From Thermostichus lividus PCC 6715 (GTDB lineage: Bacteria > Cyanobacteriota > Cyanobacteriia > Thermosynechococcales > Thermosynechococcaceae): a stretch of DNA of 64,000 nt. Position numbers and translations under genes: made by a program. Under the pieces are notes generated by a model that saw only the letters and a program-made list of their open reading frames with translations, searched no databases and was not told the DNA's origin. Location of the stretch: the NCBI RefSeq assembly GCF_002754935.1, contig NZ_CP018092.1:434001-498000 (forward strand). The letters run 5' to 3'. Below, in pieces: positions 47,918 through 57,412 of this stretch; position 1 is the first letter of the stretch; every line of letters starts with the position of its first letter.

Positions 47918-47992
47918 ATGTATGTACCGTCCTTTAGTCTAGGGGAGTTGTTTATAAGCTATGACAAATGCTTACAATTTGAAATTTTTACA

Positions 47993-49474
47993 TCAACATA
48001 ATTTACAAACTGGTTCTAAATTAAGGTGAGCCATCACAGCATCAGTCAGCCGATCCAGTTGTCGGTCTCGCTCCGTTGCATAGTCAGGGATCGCTGTGGG
48101 CAACGGGGGCAACTGTCGCCGCGATCGCAGCTGATTGAGCCAGTGGCGCCGCCATGAACCATTTTCAAAAAGACCATGGAGATACGTTCCCCAGAGGGTT
48201 CGTGCGGTATTGACGCACCCTAGCTCTGGCGTTTCAAACAGCATCTGCCAGTCGCCTACGGTGGCAGTATAGGTACTTTGGCCGTGATGAATTTCATAGC
48301 CATGAATGGGTGTGTCACTCGGAAAAACGAGGGAACGGGTCTGCCGCTGTTGCGTGATTTTCTTGGGGGTCAGGTGCGTCTGTAGTGGCATTAATCCTAG
48401 CCCCGCGTGCACGCCTTGGCATCCTTCTAGCCCCTCCGGGTCGGCGATCGTCTCACCGAGTAATTGCCAACCGCCACAGATTCCCAAAATGGTGCCCCCC
48501 TGAGCCGCATACTCCTGTAGTTGTTGCGCCATCCCCGTCTCACGCAGTACCTGCAAGTCGGCAATGGTGGTTTTTGTCCCCGGGACGATCACCGCATCGG
48601 GGTTCCCTAAGGGGTCAGACGGCGAACAAAACCGCAGACTCACCGTAGGCTCTGCCAACAGCGGATCAACGTCGGTAAAATTGGCGATCCGCGGCAGGCG
48701 CACAACCGTAATTTGAAGATCGGCAGCGCGCTGCGGGCGTGGATCCAATAGATCGAGGGAATCCTCCGCTGGGTGGTGCAGATTCAGCCAAGGGATCACC
48801 CCTAAAACCGGTACACCCGTTGTCTCCTCGAGCCACTTCAAGCCCGACTCCAGCAGCGATCGCTGACCGCGAAACTTATTAATGACTACCCCCCGAATCA
48901 ACGCCCGCTCATCAGGGTCAAGGAGCATCAGGGTTCCCACAATGTGGGCAAACACACCGCCACGGTCAATATCTGCCACTAGGATTGTTGGCGCCTTTAG
49001 GTACTTGGCCACTCGCATATTCGTGAGATCGCGATGCTTTAGGTTCACTTCCGCCGGGGAACCCGCTCCCTCACAGACAATCCAGTCAAAGCGCTCCTGT
49101 AACTCTCTCAAGGCCGTGGTAATGGCCTGCCAGCCCCGATCAAAATAATCTCGGTAATAGTTGGCTGCCTCAGTGACGCCAGCACTGTGACCATTGAGAA
49201 TCACCTGGGAGGTCATGTTGCCTTGGGGCTTCAGCAAAATTGGATTCATTGCCACTTCCGGTTCAACCCCCGCTGCCCAAGCCTGTACTGCTTGGGCATA
49301 GCCAATTTCGCCGCCCTCGCTAGTCACGTAGGCATTCAAGGCCATATTTTGCCCCTTAAAGGGAGTCACCCGGCAGCCGTGCTGTGCTAACCAGCGACAG
49401 AGCACCGCCGTCAGTAACGATTTTCCGGCATGGGACGTGGTGCCCACGATCATTAACGCCTGTGCTGCCATCAT
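47993..49474 (-). CDS. cobQ: Cobyric acid synthase
   Basis: This enzyme amidates four side chains of adenosylcobyrinic acid diamide in cobalamin synthesis, using glutamine and ATP. The N-terminal ATPase domain has LMIVGTTSHAGKSLL (P-loop-like) and PFKGQNMALNAYVT; the C-terminal glutamine amidotransferase domain has the catalytic Cys in ILGICGGWQLLG and the late His in GYEIHHG and YLHGLFEN. The length (493 residues) is normal. No cobalamin riboswitch is apparent in the short space upstream. Confidence 0.95.
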   Translation of the reverse strand: MMAAQALMIVGTTSHAGKSLLTAVLCRWLAQHGCRVTPFKGQNMALNAYVTSEGGEIGYAQAVQAWAAGVEPEVAMNPILLKPQGNMTSQVILNGHSAGVTEAANYYRDYFDRGWQAITTALRELQERFDWIVCEGAGSPAEVNLKHRDLTNMRVAKYLKAPTILVADIDRGGVFAHIVGTLMLLDPDERALIRGVVINKFRGQRSLLESGLKWLEETTGVPVLGVIPWLNLHHPAEDSLDLLDPRPQRAADLQITVVRLPRIANFTDVDPLLAEPTVSLRFCSPSDPLGNPDAVIVPGTKTTIADLQVLRETGMAQQLQEYAAQGGTILGICGGWQLLGETIADPEGLEGCQGVHAGLGLMPLQTHLTPKKITQQRQTRSLVFPSDTPIHGYEIHHGQSTYTATVGDWQMLFETPELGCVNTARTLWGTYLHGLFENGSWRRHWLNQLRSRRQLPPLPTAIPDYATERDRQLDRLTDAVMAHLNLEPVCKLC

Positions 49475-49563
49475 TGCCCCAAAAGGAACGCCGCTGTAAC
49501 CTGAATCAATGATCCCAAAATCCAGTAAGGTTGATGCAGTAGTTGACGAGTCACTCGCGATTC

Positions 49564-50292
49564 ATGACGGCCTCAAAATCCACAAAACGCCCCCTGCCCC
49601 TTGCAGCGCAATTCTTGAAACTGGTCGGCATCATTCTCCTACTCACGTTTTTTGTGGAGTGGGGACTTCTTTTTGTCTCCCCCCAGTTTAGTAATAATCA
49701 GTGGCAACTGACAGTCGTCAACCAGTTTATTGAGCGCGGTGCCACCCCCCTCATTGGCTTTGTTTTTATTTATACTGGCTTTTGGATCCAAACGGTCTCT
49801 GGAAACGCCCCTCAAGTAGATCCTAGCCAGTCCGCCCTGAAAGACTGGCGGTTTTGGGTGTTTGTTCTCTCTAGTTTGCTGGGGCTCCTTTGCCTGTTGG
49901 GGATTCCGCTTTACCTCTCCATTACAGGGCAAATTACTGAGCAGGCAGTCAATCAGATCAATCAAGAAGCCGCCCAAGCTGAGATCCGTGTTGATCAAGA
50001 GCAGCAGCAAATAAAACAACTCGCCAGCAGTGGTCAATTGGAGCAAGTTTTACAAAGTGGTCAACTGCCTGCCGAGCAAAAAGCGCTTCTCCAGCAGTTG
50101 AAAAATGATCCGCAAGCCCTCGATCGCCAAGCGGGTCAAGCTCGAGAGCGCATCCGTTCTCAGCAGCAAGAAGCAGTGGAGCGGGCGCAACAGGAAGCCC
50201 TCATCAACCGTCTAAGGGTGAGTATTCGCAGCTTTTTGTTAGCCATTGGCTTTATTACCATTGGTTGGAGCGGCCTGCGGGAACAACGTTAA
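49564..50292 (+). CDS. HpsJ-family membrane protein
   Basis: The protein has three or four transmembrane helices (about 18-40, 62-80, 98-120 and the C-terminal 215-235) and a long Gln-rich coiled coil between (EQAVNQINQEAAQAEIRVDQ and on). This layout matches the HpsJ family named after hormogonium polysaccharide secretion in Nostoc, but homologues occur in unicellular cyanobacteria that make no hormogonia, so the role here is open. The ATG at 49564 is preferred over 49543. Confidence 0.78.
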   Translation: MTASKSTKRPLPLAAQFLKLVGIILLLTFFVEWGLLFVSPQFSNNQWQLTVVNQFIERGATPLIGFVFIYTGFWIQTVSGNAPQVDPSQSALKDWRFWVFVLSSLLGLLCLLGIPLYLSITGQITEQAVNQINQEAAQAEIRVDQEQQQIKQLASSGQLEQVLQSGQLPAEQKALLQQLKNDPQALDRQAGQARERIRSQQQEAVERAQQEALINRLRVSIRSFLLAIGFITIGWSGLREQR

Positions 50293-50373
50293 GTTTTTGC
50301 CATGGGTTGTGTGGGTTGGCTGGCCAATCTCGCTACAATTCCCTAGAAGCAGGCCATGGCAGAGGAGTGAAGT

Positions 50374-51543
50374 ATGGTCTATTTAGTATTTTTGTGGCGA
50401 TCGCTGACCCGTGCTGGTGGCCTCAGTGTGCTGATGACGCTCTTGCTCTCCTCAGCGGCTTGGGCAATTGAGCTACGGGTGGCCATCCTTGAAGGGGTTC
50501 GTCAAGTTACCATTAGCAGCTCCACCCCTGCCCAGTTACGGGACGATGCGGGTCGCGCTATTGCTGTCTCGCCCCAGCAATCTGTGGCCGCAGTCTTTAC
50601 CGGTAGCAGCGTTCAGGCAGCGGGGATCCAAGGCCGACAATTGCTCCTTGAACCACGGGACACCGGTTTAGTGCGGGTGGGCGATCGCTGGTATCGGGGG
50701 CGGTTGCAGATCCTGAGCACCAGCCGCGGTTTGTTGGTGATTAACCTTGTTGACCTTGAAGACTACCTCCCCAGTGTTGTTGGTAAGGAAATGTACCCTT
50801 CATGGCCACAGGAGGCTCTAAAAGCCCAAGCGGTTGCCTCCCGTTCCTTTGCCCTGTTTCGGTGCGATCGCGAACGGCGGCGTCCGGGTACCCTCTACGA
50901 TGTGGGTGCCACAGTGACCCATCAGGTCTATCCTGGTGTGAGTTCAGAAACCGCCAGTACCCTCGCAGCAGTGGCGGCTACTCGTCATCAAGTCCTCACC
51001 TATGGCGGTCAAGTTATTGAAGCTGTCTTTCATGCTGCGTCGGGGGGGCATACGGAGGATTCTGAGTACGTTTGGCAAAAACCTGTGCCCTACCTACGTG
51101 GCACCCCTGATTTTGATCAGGTATCGCCTAACTTTCAGTGGACTGTTCGCTTAACAGCGGCACAACTGCGCCAGCGCATTCCCGGTATTGGCACCATTGT
51201 TGGCTTCCGCCCCCTACAAACCAGTCCCCAAGGACGGATTATTTCCATGCAAGTGGTGGGGACAGCGGGTAGCCGTACTATTTCTGGCAATGAGTTGAGA
51301 CGTGCTCTGGGGTTGCGCAGTACCCTCCTCACGGTTGCCCCTGAGTATGGGAATGTGGCCAGCCAAGCGGGACAAAGTGTGCCCGTTGCCTTTACGATTA
51401 CAGGACGCGGTCATGGGCATGGCTTGGGGATGAGCCAGTGGGGTGCTTACGGTATGGCATTGCAGGGCTATACCTACGATCAAATTTTGAGGCATTATTA
51501 CCAAGGGGTGACCCTCAGCGACATCAGTAACGCTGGGCGTTGA
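50374..51543 (+). CDS. SpoIID/LytB-domain exported protein
   Basis: The N-terminus has a signal-peptide-like helix (to about residue 30, SSAAWA before IELRV). The SpoIID domain follows, with NLVDLEDYLPSVVGKEM, WPQEALKAQAVASRSFAL and the C-terminal GRGHGHGLGMSQWGAYGMA motif. SpoIID is a lytic transglycosylase acting on denuded glycan in sporulation; cyanobacterial homologues probably remodel peptidoglycan. A run of seven Gs at about 51046 inside the gene is correctly in frame, so not every long run is miscounted. Confidence 0.88.
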   Translation: MVYLVFLWRSLTRAGGLSVLMTLLLSSAAWAIELRVAILEGVRQVTISSSTPAQLRDDAGRAIAVSPQQSVAAVFTGSSVQAAGIQGRQLLLEPRDTGLVRVGDRWYRGRLQILSTSRGLLVINLVDLEDYLPSVVGKEMYPSWPQEALKAQAVASRSFALFRCDRERRRPGTLYDVGATVTHQVYPGVSSETASTLAAVAATRHQVLTYGGQVIEAVFHAASGGHTEDSEYVWQKPVPYLRGTPDFDQVSPNFQWTVRLTAAQLRQRIPGIGTIVGFRPLQTSPQGRIISMQVVGTAGSRTISGNELRRALGLRSTLLTVAPEYGNVASQAGQSVPVAFTITGRGHGHGLGMSQWGAYGMALQGYTYDQILRHYYQGVTLSDISNAGR

Positions 51544-51595
51544 CGTTGCTGGTTGCCTCGTCTATACTCCCAGTGCAAGGCAGGAGACAGCGGCT

Positions 51596-52234
51596 ATGGG
51601 CTTGACACTCTACTTTTTACGCCATGGTCAAACCAGTTTTAGCCGTGCTAATGCATTCTGCGGTGAACTGGATCCCCCGCTCACGGAGGCGGGGACTGCC
51701 ATGGCGGCAGCCTTTGCCAGCGCCTATGCCGAACTGCCTTGGCAGGCAGTGTTTGCCAGCCCCATGCTGCGAACCCGTGCAACTGCTCAGTTCCTCTGCG
51801 ATCGCCTCGGGTTACAGATGCAACTGCGGGATGGCCTACGGGAAATTTACTACGGCCAGTGGGAAGGATTATCCACCCAAGAGGTTAACGAGCGGTTCCA
51901 CGATGACTACGTGAGTTGGCTCTCGGATCCGGGCTGGAATGCCCCGACGGGTGGCGAGCGCGGTATTGATATTTATTACCGGAGCAATGCCGTGCTACTG
52001 GAAATTGAGCGTCAATATCCGAGTGGCAACATCCTGATCGTGTCCCACAAAGCCACTATTCGGATCATGCTGTGCGGCTTGCTGGGGATTGATGTTGGGC
52101 GGTTTCGCGATCGCATTGCTGCGCCGGTGGCCAGTGTGAGTATTGTGGAGTACACAGCTCGCGGCCCATTATTACTCGCCCTTGCGGAGCGATCGCACCT
52201 GCCAGCCCATTTGCGGGAGCTACCCGGAACGTGA
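51596..52234 (+). CDS. Histidine phosphatase superfamily protein
   Basis: The 212-residue protein has the RHG motif with catalytic His10 (FLRHGQTSFSRAN), a second motif REIYYGQWEGLS, and the late catalytic His in ILIVSHKATIRIM. This is the phosphoglycerate-mutase-like branch 1 fold; members dephosphorylate sugar phosphates, alpha-ribazole phosphate or other small molecules. cobQ is nearby but not adjacent, so a CobC role is possible but unproven. Confidence 0.88.
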   Translation: MGLTLYFLRHGQTSFSRANAFCGELDPPLTEAGTAMAAAFASAYAELPWQAVFASPMLRTRATAQFLCDRLGLQMQLRDGLREIYYGQWEGLSTQEVNERFHDDYVSWLSDPGWNAPTGGERGIDIYYRSNAVLLEIERQYPSGNILIVSHKATIRIMLCGLLGIDVGRFRDRIAAPVASVSIVEYTARGPLLLALAERSHLPAHLRELPGT

Positions 52235-52295
52235 TGTCCCCGCAGCAAACCTTGTTGGGACAGCGCGGCGCTTCCTAGCTAGTCGCTTGGAGATC

Positions 52296-53036
52296 TCAAC
52301 AGTCGCCGTAATAGCTGCTGTGGTCAAAGTCGGTCTGATCACAACAACTCCCTTGCAGGTTGGCATGGCGAAAATTGGCCCAGCGGCAAACAGCATGGCT
52401 AAGATTGGCATTCACAAACAGTGCTCTGGCAAAATACCCCTTGGTTAGCCCTGCATAGGTGAGGCTGGCTCCCTGAAAGTTACAGCGATAGGCATACACG
52501 CCTTCAAGGGAGGCATAGTCAAGTTGGGCAAAACGCAAGGTGGCATCGTTGAGGCTCGCAGCCACCAGTTGCCCACCTTTGAAGTCCGCTGCGGTCGCTT
52601 GGGCAAAACTGAGATCCGCATCCCGAAAATTGGCTCCACGGCAGTCCGCTTGCTCGAGAATAGCCCATGCCAAGTCGGCGTGCTGAAACTGTGCCTGTTG
52701 CAAATTGACCAAGCGCAGAATGGCCCGCTGACAGGTGCTGCGATCGCCCACGGCTCGGTAAAACAACGCCCCCGTACAGTCTGCCTCTTCTAGATTTGCC
52801 GCGTGTAAGTCTGCGCCATAGAAATTGGCGTAGCAAAGAGTTGCCCGCCGCAGGTTAACCAAGCGCAGTACACTATGGCTAAAGTTACACCCCCGCAGAT
52901 CATAGCCGCCTAAATCTAACCCCGTGAGATTCACCTCACTCAGATCAACGCTAAGCTGGGGATAGGACTGCCGCCACTGATTCCAATGGTGGCGACCCGC
53001 CCGCAGGCAACCGTACAGCCACTCCCTTGATGCCAT
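52296..53036 (-). CDS. Pentapeptide-repeat protein
   Basis: From the ATG at 53036 (MASREWLYGCLRAGRHHWNQ) the protein has a short N-terminal segment and then about 35 tandem pentapeptides of the A(D/N)LxX type (NLTGLDLGGYDLRGCNF, YADLHAANLEEADCTGA and so on). These form a right-handed beta-helix with a square cross-section. Such proteins are abundant in cyanobacteria and have no general function. A longer frame begins at 53057. Confidence 0.85.
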   Translation of the reverse strand: MASREWLYGCLRAGRHHWNQWRQSYPQLSVDLSEVNLTGLDLGGYDLRGCNFSHSVLRLVNLRRATLCYANFYGADLHAANLEEADCTGALFYRAVGDRSTCQRAILRLVNLQQAQFQHADLAWAILEQADCRGANFRDADLSFAQATAADFKGGQLVAASLNDATLRFAQLDYASLEGVYAYRCNFQGASLTYAGLTKGYFARALFVNANLSHAVCRWANFRHANLQGSCCDQTDFDHSSYYGDC

Positions 53037-53193
53037 TGCTATCGGCTTACCGATCATCTATCCCTCCGCAAGACACCTTCGCGCAGCACGCACAGGATGT
53101 CAATTTGGATACAGTATTCTTTGGTTTTCGTTATCATGACGTGAAATTTGATAGAATTTCATCTATAGTAGTTTTACTGCTGTCTGCAGCACA

Positions 53194-53219
53194 TCCAACA
53201 GTTGGGTCTCTCTGTTGGA
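53194..53219. promoter_or_regulatory. Inverted repeat upstream of the LysR gene
   Basis: TCCAACAG and CTGTTGGA form a perfect eight-base inverted repeat with a ten-base spacer. A second, wider pair (ATCTATAG at 53161-53168 and CTATAGAT at 53224-53231) surrounds it. LysR regulators commonly control their own promoters through dyads; either pair is a candidate operator. No T-run follows, so it is not a simple terminator. Confidence 0.35.
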
Positions 53220-53274
53220 GGTTCTATAGATCAATCATGCTATTAGTCGTAATCACTTTGCTGAGGAAAGGAGA

Positions 53275-54237
53275 GTGGGTTTGAAACAGGCAACCCTACA
53301 TCAGCTTAAGGTGTTTGAGGTCACTGCTCGCCACGGAAGTTTTACTCGCGCTGCGGAGGAACTTTTTCTGACCCAGCCCACGGTTTCAATTCAGATGAAG
53401 CAGTTGACCCGTGCTGTCGGTATGCCCTTGTTTGAGCAGGTGGGTAAACGCCTTTACCTCACGGAAGCGGGTAAGGAACTGTTAGCCACCTGCCAAGACA
53501 TCTTTGAGCGCTTAGATCGCTTTGAAATGGCGGTTGCCAACCTCAAGGGGTTGAAGCAGGGGCACCTGCGCCTCTGTGTCATTACCACAGCCAAATATGT
53601 CATCCCCCGCTTGCTGGGGCCATTTTGCCAGCGCTATCCGGGGATTGACGTTGCCCTGACGGTCACGAACCACGAACAGGTGGTAGAGCGTATTCGTGGG
53701 AATATGGATGATCTCTATATTCCCAGCTATCCTCCCGACAACGTCGATGTAGAGTGTCACCCTTTTTTAGATAATCCTTTAGTGGTGGTTGCCCCCAGCC
53801 AACACCGCCTGAGTCAGCGCCATGGCATTTCCATCCACGAGCTTGAAGGCGAACCGTTTATTATGCGCGAGCAAGGGTCGGGGACGCGCCAAGCGGTGGA
53901 AAAACTCTTTGCCCAGCACGGAGTGTCGATCAATATCCGCTTGGAACTGGGCAGTAATGAGTCTATTAAACAGGCGATCGCCGGGGGATTAGGAATTTCG
54001 GTGTTGTCCCATCACTGCCTTGCCCTTGACCGTGAGTCCAGTCAGTTGACTATTCTTGATGTTGAACACTTTCCGATTCAACGCCACTGGCACATTGTCT
54101 ATCCAGCTGGGAAACAGCTTTCAGTGGTTGCCCAAGCCTTTTTTGACTACGTTTCTACGGAAGGGCGCGAGATGATTGAGTCTAGTTTGAGTTATCCACC
54201 ACTGCCCCAAACGACGAAGGAACTCAACCCTGTCTAG
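53275..54237 (+). CDS. LysR-type regulator, CbbR/RbcR/CmpR-like
   Basis: The 320-residue regulator has an N-terminal winged helix-turn-helix (LHQLKVFEVTARHGSFTRAA, LFLTQPTVSIQMKQL) and a periplasmic-binding-like sensor domain (GHLRLCVITTAKYVIPRLLGPF, MDDLYIPSYPPDNVDVECHPF). This sequence type covers cyanobacterial RbcR, CmpR and NdhR, which sense carbon status. Which of the three it is cannot be decided without a tree, and no carbon-uptake gene adjoins. The start is the GTG at 53275, with AAAGGAG upstream. The esterase gene follows after two bases. Confidence 0.88.
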   Translation: MGLKQATLHQLKVFEVTARHGSFTRAAEELFLTQPTVSIQMKQLTRAVGMPLFEQVGKRLYLTEAGKELLATCQDIFERLDRFEMAVANLKGLKQGHLRLCVITTAKYVIPRLLGPFCQRYPGIDVALTVTNHEQVVERIRGNMDDLYIPSYPPDNVDVECHPFLDNPLVVVAPSQHRLSQRHGISIHELEGEPFIMREQGSGTRQAVEKLFAQHGVSINIRLELGSNESIKQAIAGGLGISVLSHHCLALDRESSQLTILDVEHFPIQRHWHIVYPAGKQLSVVAQAFFDYVSTEGREMIESSLSYPPLPQTTKELNPV

Positions 54238-54239
54238 CC

Positions 54240-54871
54240 ATGGCTGCCCTGCGCTACCGTTGTGCGCCTGATCCGCCAACAACGGCCGATCGCACCCTAT
54301 TATTGCTCCACGGCTGGGGTGCCAATGCCGCAGACCTGTTACCCCTTGCCTCTGTGCTCGCCCCCACCTATCAAGCCTATGCGGCGGACGCTCCCTTTCC
54401 CCACCCCTACGTTACGGAGGGGCGGATGTGGTACGACCTCAGTCAGCACGACGGTGCCTCGGAGTCCTTGCTACTCGACGATCGGGCAACGGATTTAGCC
54501 ACTAGTGAAGCAATGCTCTCACAGTGGTTTGAGGAACTGCCCATTGACCTCAGCCGCACAATTCTGGCCGGGTTTTCCCAGGGGGGTGCCCTCACCCTTT
54601 CACTGGGGTTACAGTTCCCCTTTGCCGGCTTAATTGTCTTTAGTGGCTATCTTGTGCGCCCCCCACACCGCGATCGCCCTGTCCACCTGTACTGATGATT
54701 CATGGCACTGCGGATCCGGTGGTACCCTTTGCCATCGCCCAAGCCAGTTACCGCCACTTAGCCGCTGCCAATGTTCCGGTTCGCTTCCATCCCCTCCCCA
54801 TGGGTCACGAGATTAATCCGGCGGCGATCGCCCTCGCCCAAAGCTTTATAGGAGTGATGTGGGCGGGCTAA
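54240..54871 (+). CDS. Phospholipase/carboxylesterase-type alpha/beta hydrolase, frame broken at a C run
   Basis: The 5' frame holds the oxyanion region LLLHGWGANAADLLPL and the nucleophile Ser in LAGFSQGGALTLSLG, then runs off at a run of six Cs (54659-54664). One more C continues RPPTPRSPCPPVLMIHGTAD with PVVPF (Asp of the triad) and PMGHEI (His), restoring about 210 residues. The last eight codons (IGVMWAG) and the TAA come from the 442-bp mobile element inserted at 54846, so the native C-terminus has been replaced. The gene starts two bases after the LysR stop, so the two are probably cotranscribed. Confidence 0.82.
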
Positions 54872-55287
54872 AACCCCTCCGCTTTAGCGAGGGGATACAG
54901 CCAACTCAGGGGGCTTTAGCCCTCTCTATGTGTTAAACTAGAGACGTGGAAAGTAGGCGTATCAACTACGCGAAGAAACATCCTAGTACGGAGAAATCCC
55001 GGCAAGTAAGTCACTACCGCTTTGGCGGCAAGCCTAAACCACTGCAAGCAATGGCAGGATGTTGAGCGTATCGAATTGGCTAGTGTTGAAAAGCGCGAAA
55101 CCACGAACCGAAACATAAACGTAGTCCCAATAGCAGAAATGCTTGAGGTGAGTAGGGGGTCTTTGACTGCCCCCACCCGCATTAAGTTGTGGGTGACAGC
55201 TCAAGGGAAAAGCGAAGCAACGCGGCTTCAGCCCGTTGCGTAGCATCCTTTGGGAATCCCCTCTCTTTCAAGGAGGGGAGAAGTCAA
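54846..55287 (+). mobile_element. 442-bp non-autonomous IS200/IS605-like element, copy B
   Basis: This is the inverted twin of 29732-30173, of identical length and with only a few substitutions, so one copy arose recently. It carries a CCCCTCCGC/GCGAGGGG hairpin at the left and GAGGGGAG(A)AGTCAA at the right. The left end lies inside the esterase gene and supplies its stop. The right end faces the convergent petD gene and leaves a small spacer. Confidence 0.85.
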
Positions 55288-55335
55288 TCGATTTCTGATC
55301 CTAGTGGTTACGGTGCCGGTTTTCCCGTCTAGACG

Positions 55336-55371
55336 ACAAAATAAATCGCACCTAGTTCACACTAGATGCGA
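55336..55371 (-). terminator. Probable intrinsic terminator of petBD
   Basis: TCGCATCTAGT and ACTAGGTGCGA (read on the minus strand) form an eleven-base stem with one wobble pair and a four-base loop, followed by TTTATTTT. It lies about 30 bases after the petD stop, in the right orientation for rho-independent termination. Confidence 0.7.
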
Positions 55372-55401
55372 CTCTATAGCTTTGAATCGATCTATGTTGA
55401 T

Positions 55402-55887
55402 CTAAAACAGACCCAAGGTTAGAGACTTATCTAGGGGGAAAGCAGCACCAATGCCCAGCCAAAGGGTCACGACCGTGCCAAACAGAAACACTGTCATCGC
55501 CACTGGCCGACGAAAGGGGTTCTGGAACTTGTTAATGCTCTCTATGAAAGGAATCAGCATTAGCCCCAGCGGAATCGTCGCATTCATGAGCACCCCCAAC
55601 AGCTTGTTAGGGACAACACGGAAAATTTGGAACGTTGGATAGAGATACCACTCTGGCAAAATCTCCAACGGCGTTGCAAAGGGATCCGCAGGTTCACCGA
55701 TCATGGCGGGATCCATCACTGCCAAACCAATTATCAAGGCGATCGTGCCCATGATCACAACAGGGAAAATGTACAACAGATCATTGGGCCACGCAGGCTC
55801 GCCATAGTAGTTATGGCCCATACCTTTTTTGAGCTTTGCCCGTAATGCCGGATTTGCTAAATCAGGCTTTTTCAAAACTTTTGCCAT
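55402..55887 (-). CDS. petD: Cytochrome b6f complex subunit IV
   Basis: Subunit IV forms the C-terminal half of the cytochrome-b core in the thylakoid b6f complex. The protein is 161 residues with three transmembrane helices, starting [20 protein letters not shown]. The conserved PEWYLYP (PEWY) motif of the quinol-oxidation site is in [15 protein letters not shown]. It follows petB by about 120 bases on the same strand, the usual petBD operon, and a terminator hairpin lies just downstream. Confidence 0.97.
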   Translation of the reverse strand: MAKVLKKPDLANPALRAKLKKGMGHNYYGEPAWPNDLLYIFPVVIMGTIALIIGLAVMDPAMIGEPADPFATPLEILPEWYLYPTFQIFRVVPNKLLGVLMNATIPLGLMLIPFIESINKFQNPFRRPVAMTVFLFGTVVTLWLGIGAAFPLDKSLTLGLF

Positions 55888-56007
55888 AGAACCGTTGTTC
55901 TCCTAAGGGTTAGCAAGGGGGAGTGTACTTGGAGCATAACAAGTTCCGACGCCACGTAGGGCTGGCGACGTTACATTTCGTTATGCTCAACCATCGTCAA
56001 TTGCGTT

Positions 56008-56655
56008 TTAGAGGGGGCCAGAAATGCCCTGCTTCCGAATCATCAGGAAGTGCATGAGCATAAAAACAGCGATCGACCAAGGTAACACAAAGGTGTGTAG
56101 GCTGTAGAAGCGAGTTAAGGTGGCTTGGCCAACGCTTTCACCGCCACGCATCAGCTCTACCAATTGGTCGCCGACCACGGGGATGGCTGCTGGAATACCG
56201 GAAACAATTTTTACCGCCCAATAGCCCACTTGATCCCAAGGTAACGAATAGCCAGTCACCCCAAAACTGACGGTGATCACCGCTAAAACTACGCCTGTTA
56301 CCCAGGTCAGTTCACGGGGCTTCTTAAAGCCACCGGTCAAATACACTCGGAAGACGTGCAGAATCATCATCAACACCATCATGCTGGCGGACCACTTGTG
56401 GATCGAGCGAATCAACCAGCCAAAATTCACCTCATTCATGATGTACTGCACTGAGGTAAATGCTTCAGCGACGGTGGGCTTGTAATAAAAGGTCATCGCA
56501 AAGCCCGTCGCAAACTGCACCAAGAAACAGGTCAGCGTAATGCCACCAAGACAGTAAAAAATGTTGACATGAGGTGGAACGTATTTACTGCTGATGTCAT
56601 CGGCGATCGCCTGAATTTCGAGGCGTTCCTCAAACCAGTCGTAAACTTTATTCAT
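56008..56655 (-). CDS. petB: Cytochrome b6
   Basis: This is the haem-carrying subunit of the b6f complex that moves electrons from plastoquinol to plastocyanin and back across the membrane. It has 215 residues and four transmembrane helices. Cys35, which binds the extra c-type haem, lies in HVNIFYC; the haem-b His pairs are in [20 protein letters not shown] and LHTFVLPW...[11 protein letters not shown]. The start [20 protein letters not shown] is standard. The 240 bases upstream must contain its promoter, shared with the divergent small gene at 56902. Confidence 0.98.
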   Translation of the reverse strand: MNKVYDWFEERLEIQAIADDISSKYVPPHVNIFYCLGGITLTCFLVQFATGFAMTFYYKPTVAEAFTSVQYIMNEVNFGWLIRSIHKWSASMMVLMMILHVFRVYLTGGFKKPRELTWVTGVVLAVITVSFGVTGYSLPWDQVGYWAVKIVSGIPAAIPVVGDQLVELMRGGESVGQATLTRFYSLHTFVLPWSIAVFMLMHFLMIRKQGISGPL

Positions 56656-56901
56656 AACAGAGATTAGTCCTGAGAAACCGCTGCTTTACTTTGAAAAATG
56701 TAACACAACGCCTCTCAGAGTTTCCACATTTCGCAACAATCTCCTTGTCTTGCCGCCAGATGTTGGTTGCTTGCGGCTACCGCCCATCGGATAATAGCAA
56801 GTAACCGTCAACAGCAAGGGGCAGTAACCAGCTGTGTGACCTAAAATACTTGAATTTTAGCTTGACCTCAATAGTACACAACCGCTTAGGAGGGTTATCG
56901 C

Positions 56902-57255
56902 ATGGGTCTGTTGAAAAAACTCTTTGGTGCCATTTTTGGTCTTTTTGCCGCCCTTGGCAAACTCTTAGGACTCGGAAAGAAGGGGGAATTCTACGTTGAG
57001 CTAGAACCAACCGCTCCGTCACCAACGCCAGTGGCGGCACCCGAGCCAAGCCCTGCTGTCGCCACCCCCAAACCAGACCCTGCACCCGTGGCTGCCGCGG
57101 CTGCTGTAGAGCCACCGCCCGCTGCTCCGGCTCCTGCACAGGCTACAGCGAGTGAGGTGTCATCGCGACCCTATACCCAATTTGCTCGCCGTCGTCCGGG
57201 GGCTAACATGGCAAGCTTTTTGGCGATGGCCCGGCAAGTGCGCCCTTCGACGTAA
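56902..57255 (+). CDS. Small Pro/Ala-rich cyanobacterial protein
   Basis: The 117-residue protein has an amphipathic, Gly-Leu-rich N-terminus (MGLLKKLFGAIFGLFAALGK, then LLGLGKKGEFYVEL), a long Pro/Ala-rich linker and a short C-terminal motif (FARRRPGANMASFLAMARQV). Similar proteins appear in many cyanobacteria; the N-terminus could bind membranes. I know of no function. It has a good AGGAGG site upstream of the ATG. Confidence 0.75.
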   Translation: MGLLKKLFGAIFGLFAALGKLLGLGKKGEFYVELEPTAPSPTPVAAPEPSPAVATPKPDPAPVAAAAAVEPPPAAPAPAQATASEVSSRPYTQFARRRPGANMASFLAMARQVRPST

Positions 57256-57412
57256 GGCACCTTAGGGCAACACCTAAAACACGTTAACGAAGAGATAAGA
57301 TCGGGGCGGTTATCCCACAGATAACGCGCCTCGTTTTACTGTTGCAAGGGTCAGGTTGAAATGAACCCCTGCTTGGAGTACGATGCTTGCAAACTGTGAA
57401 GAGTGAACGACT

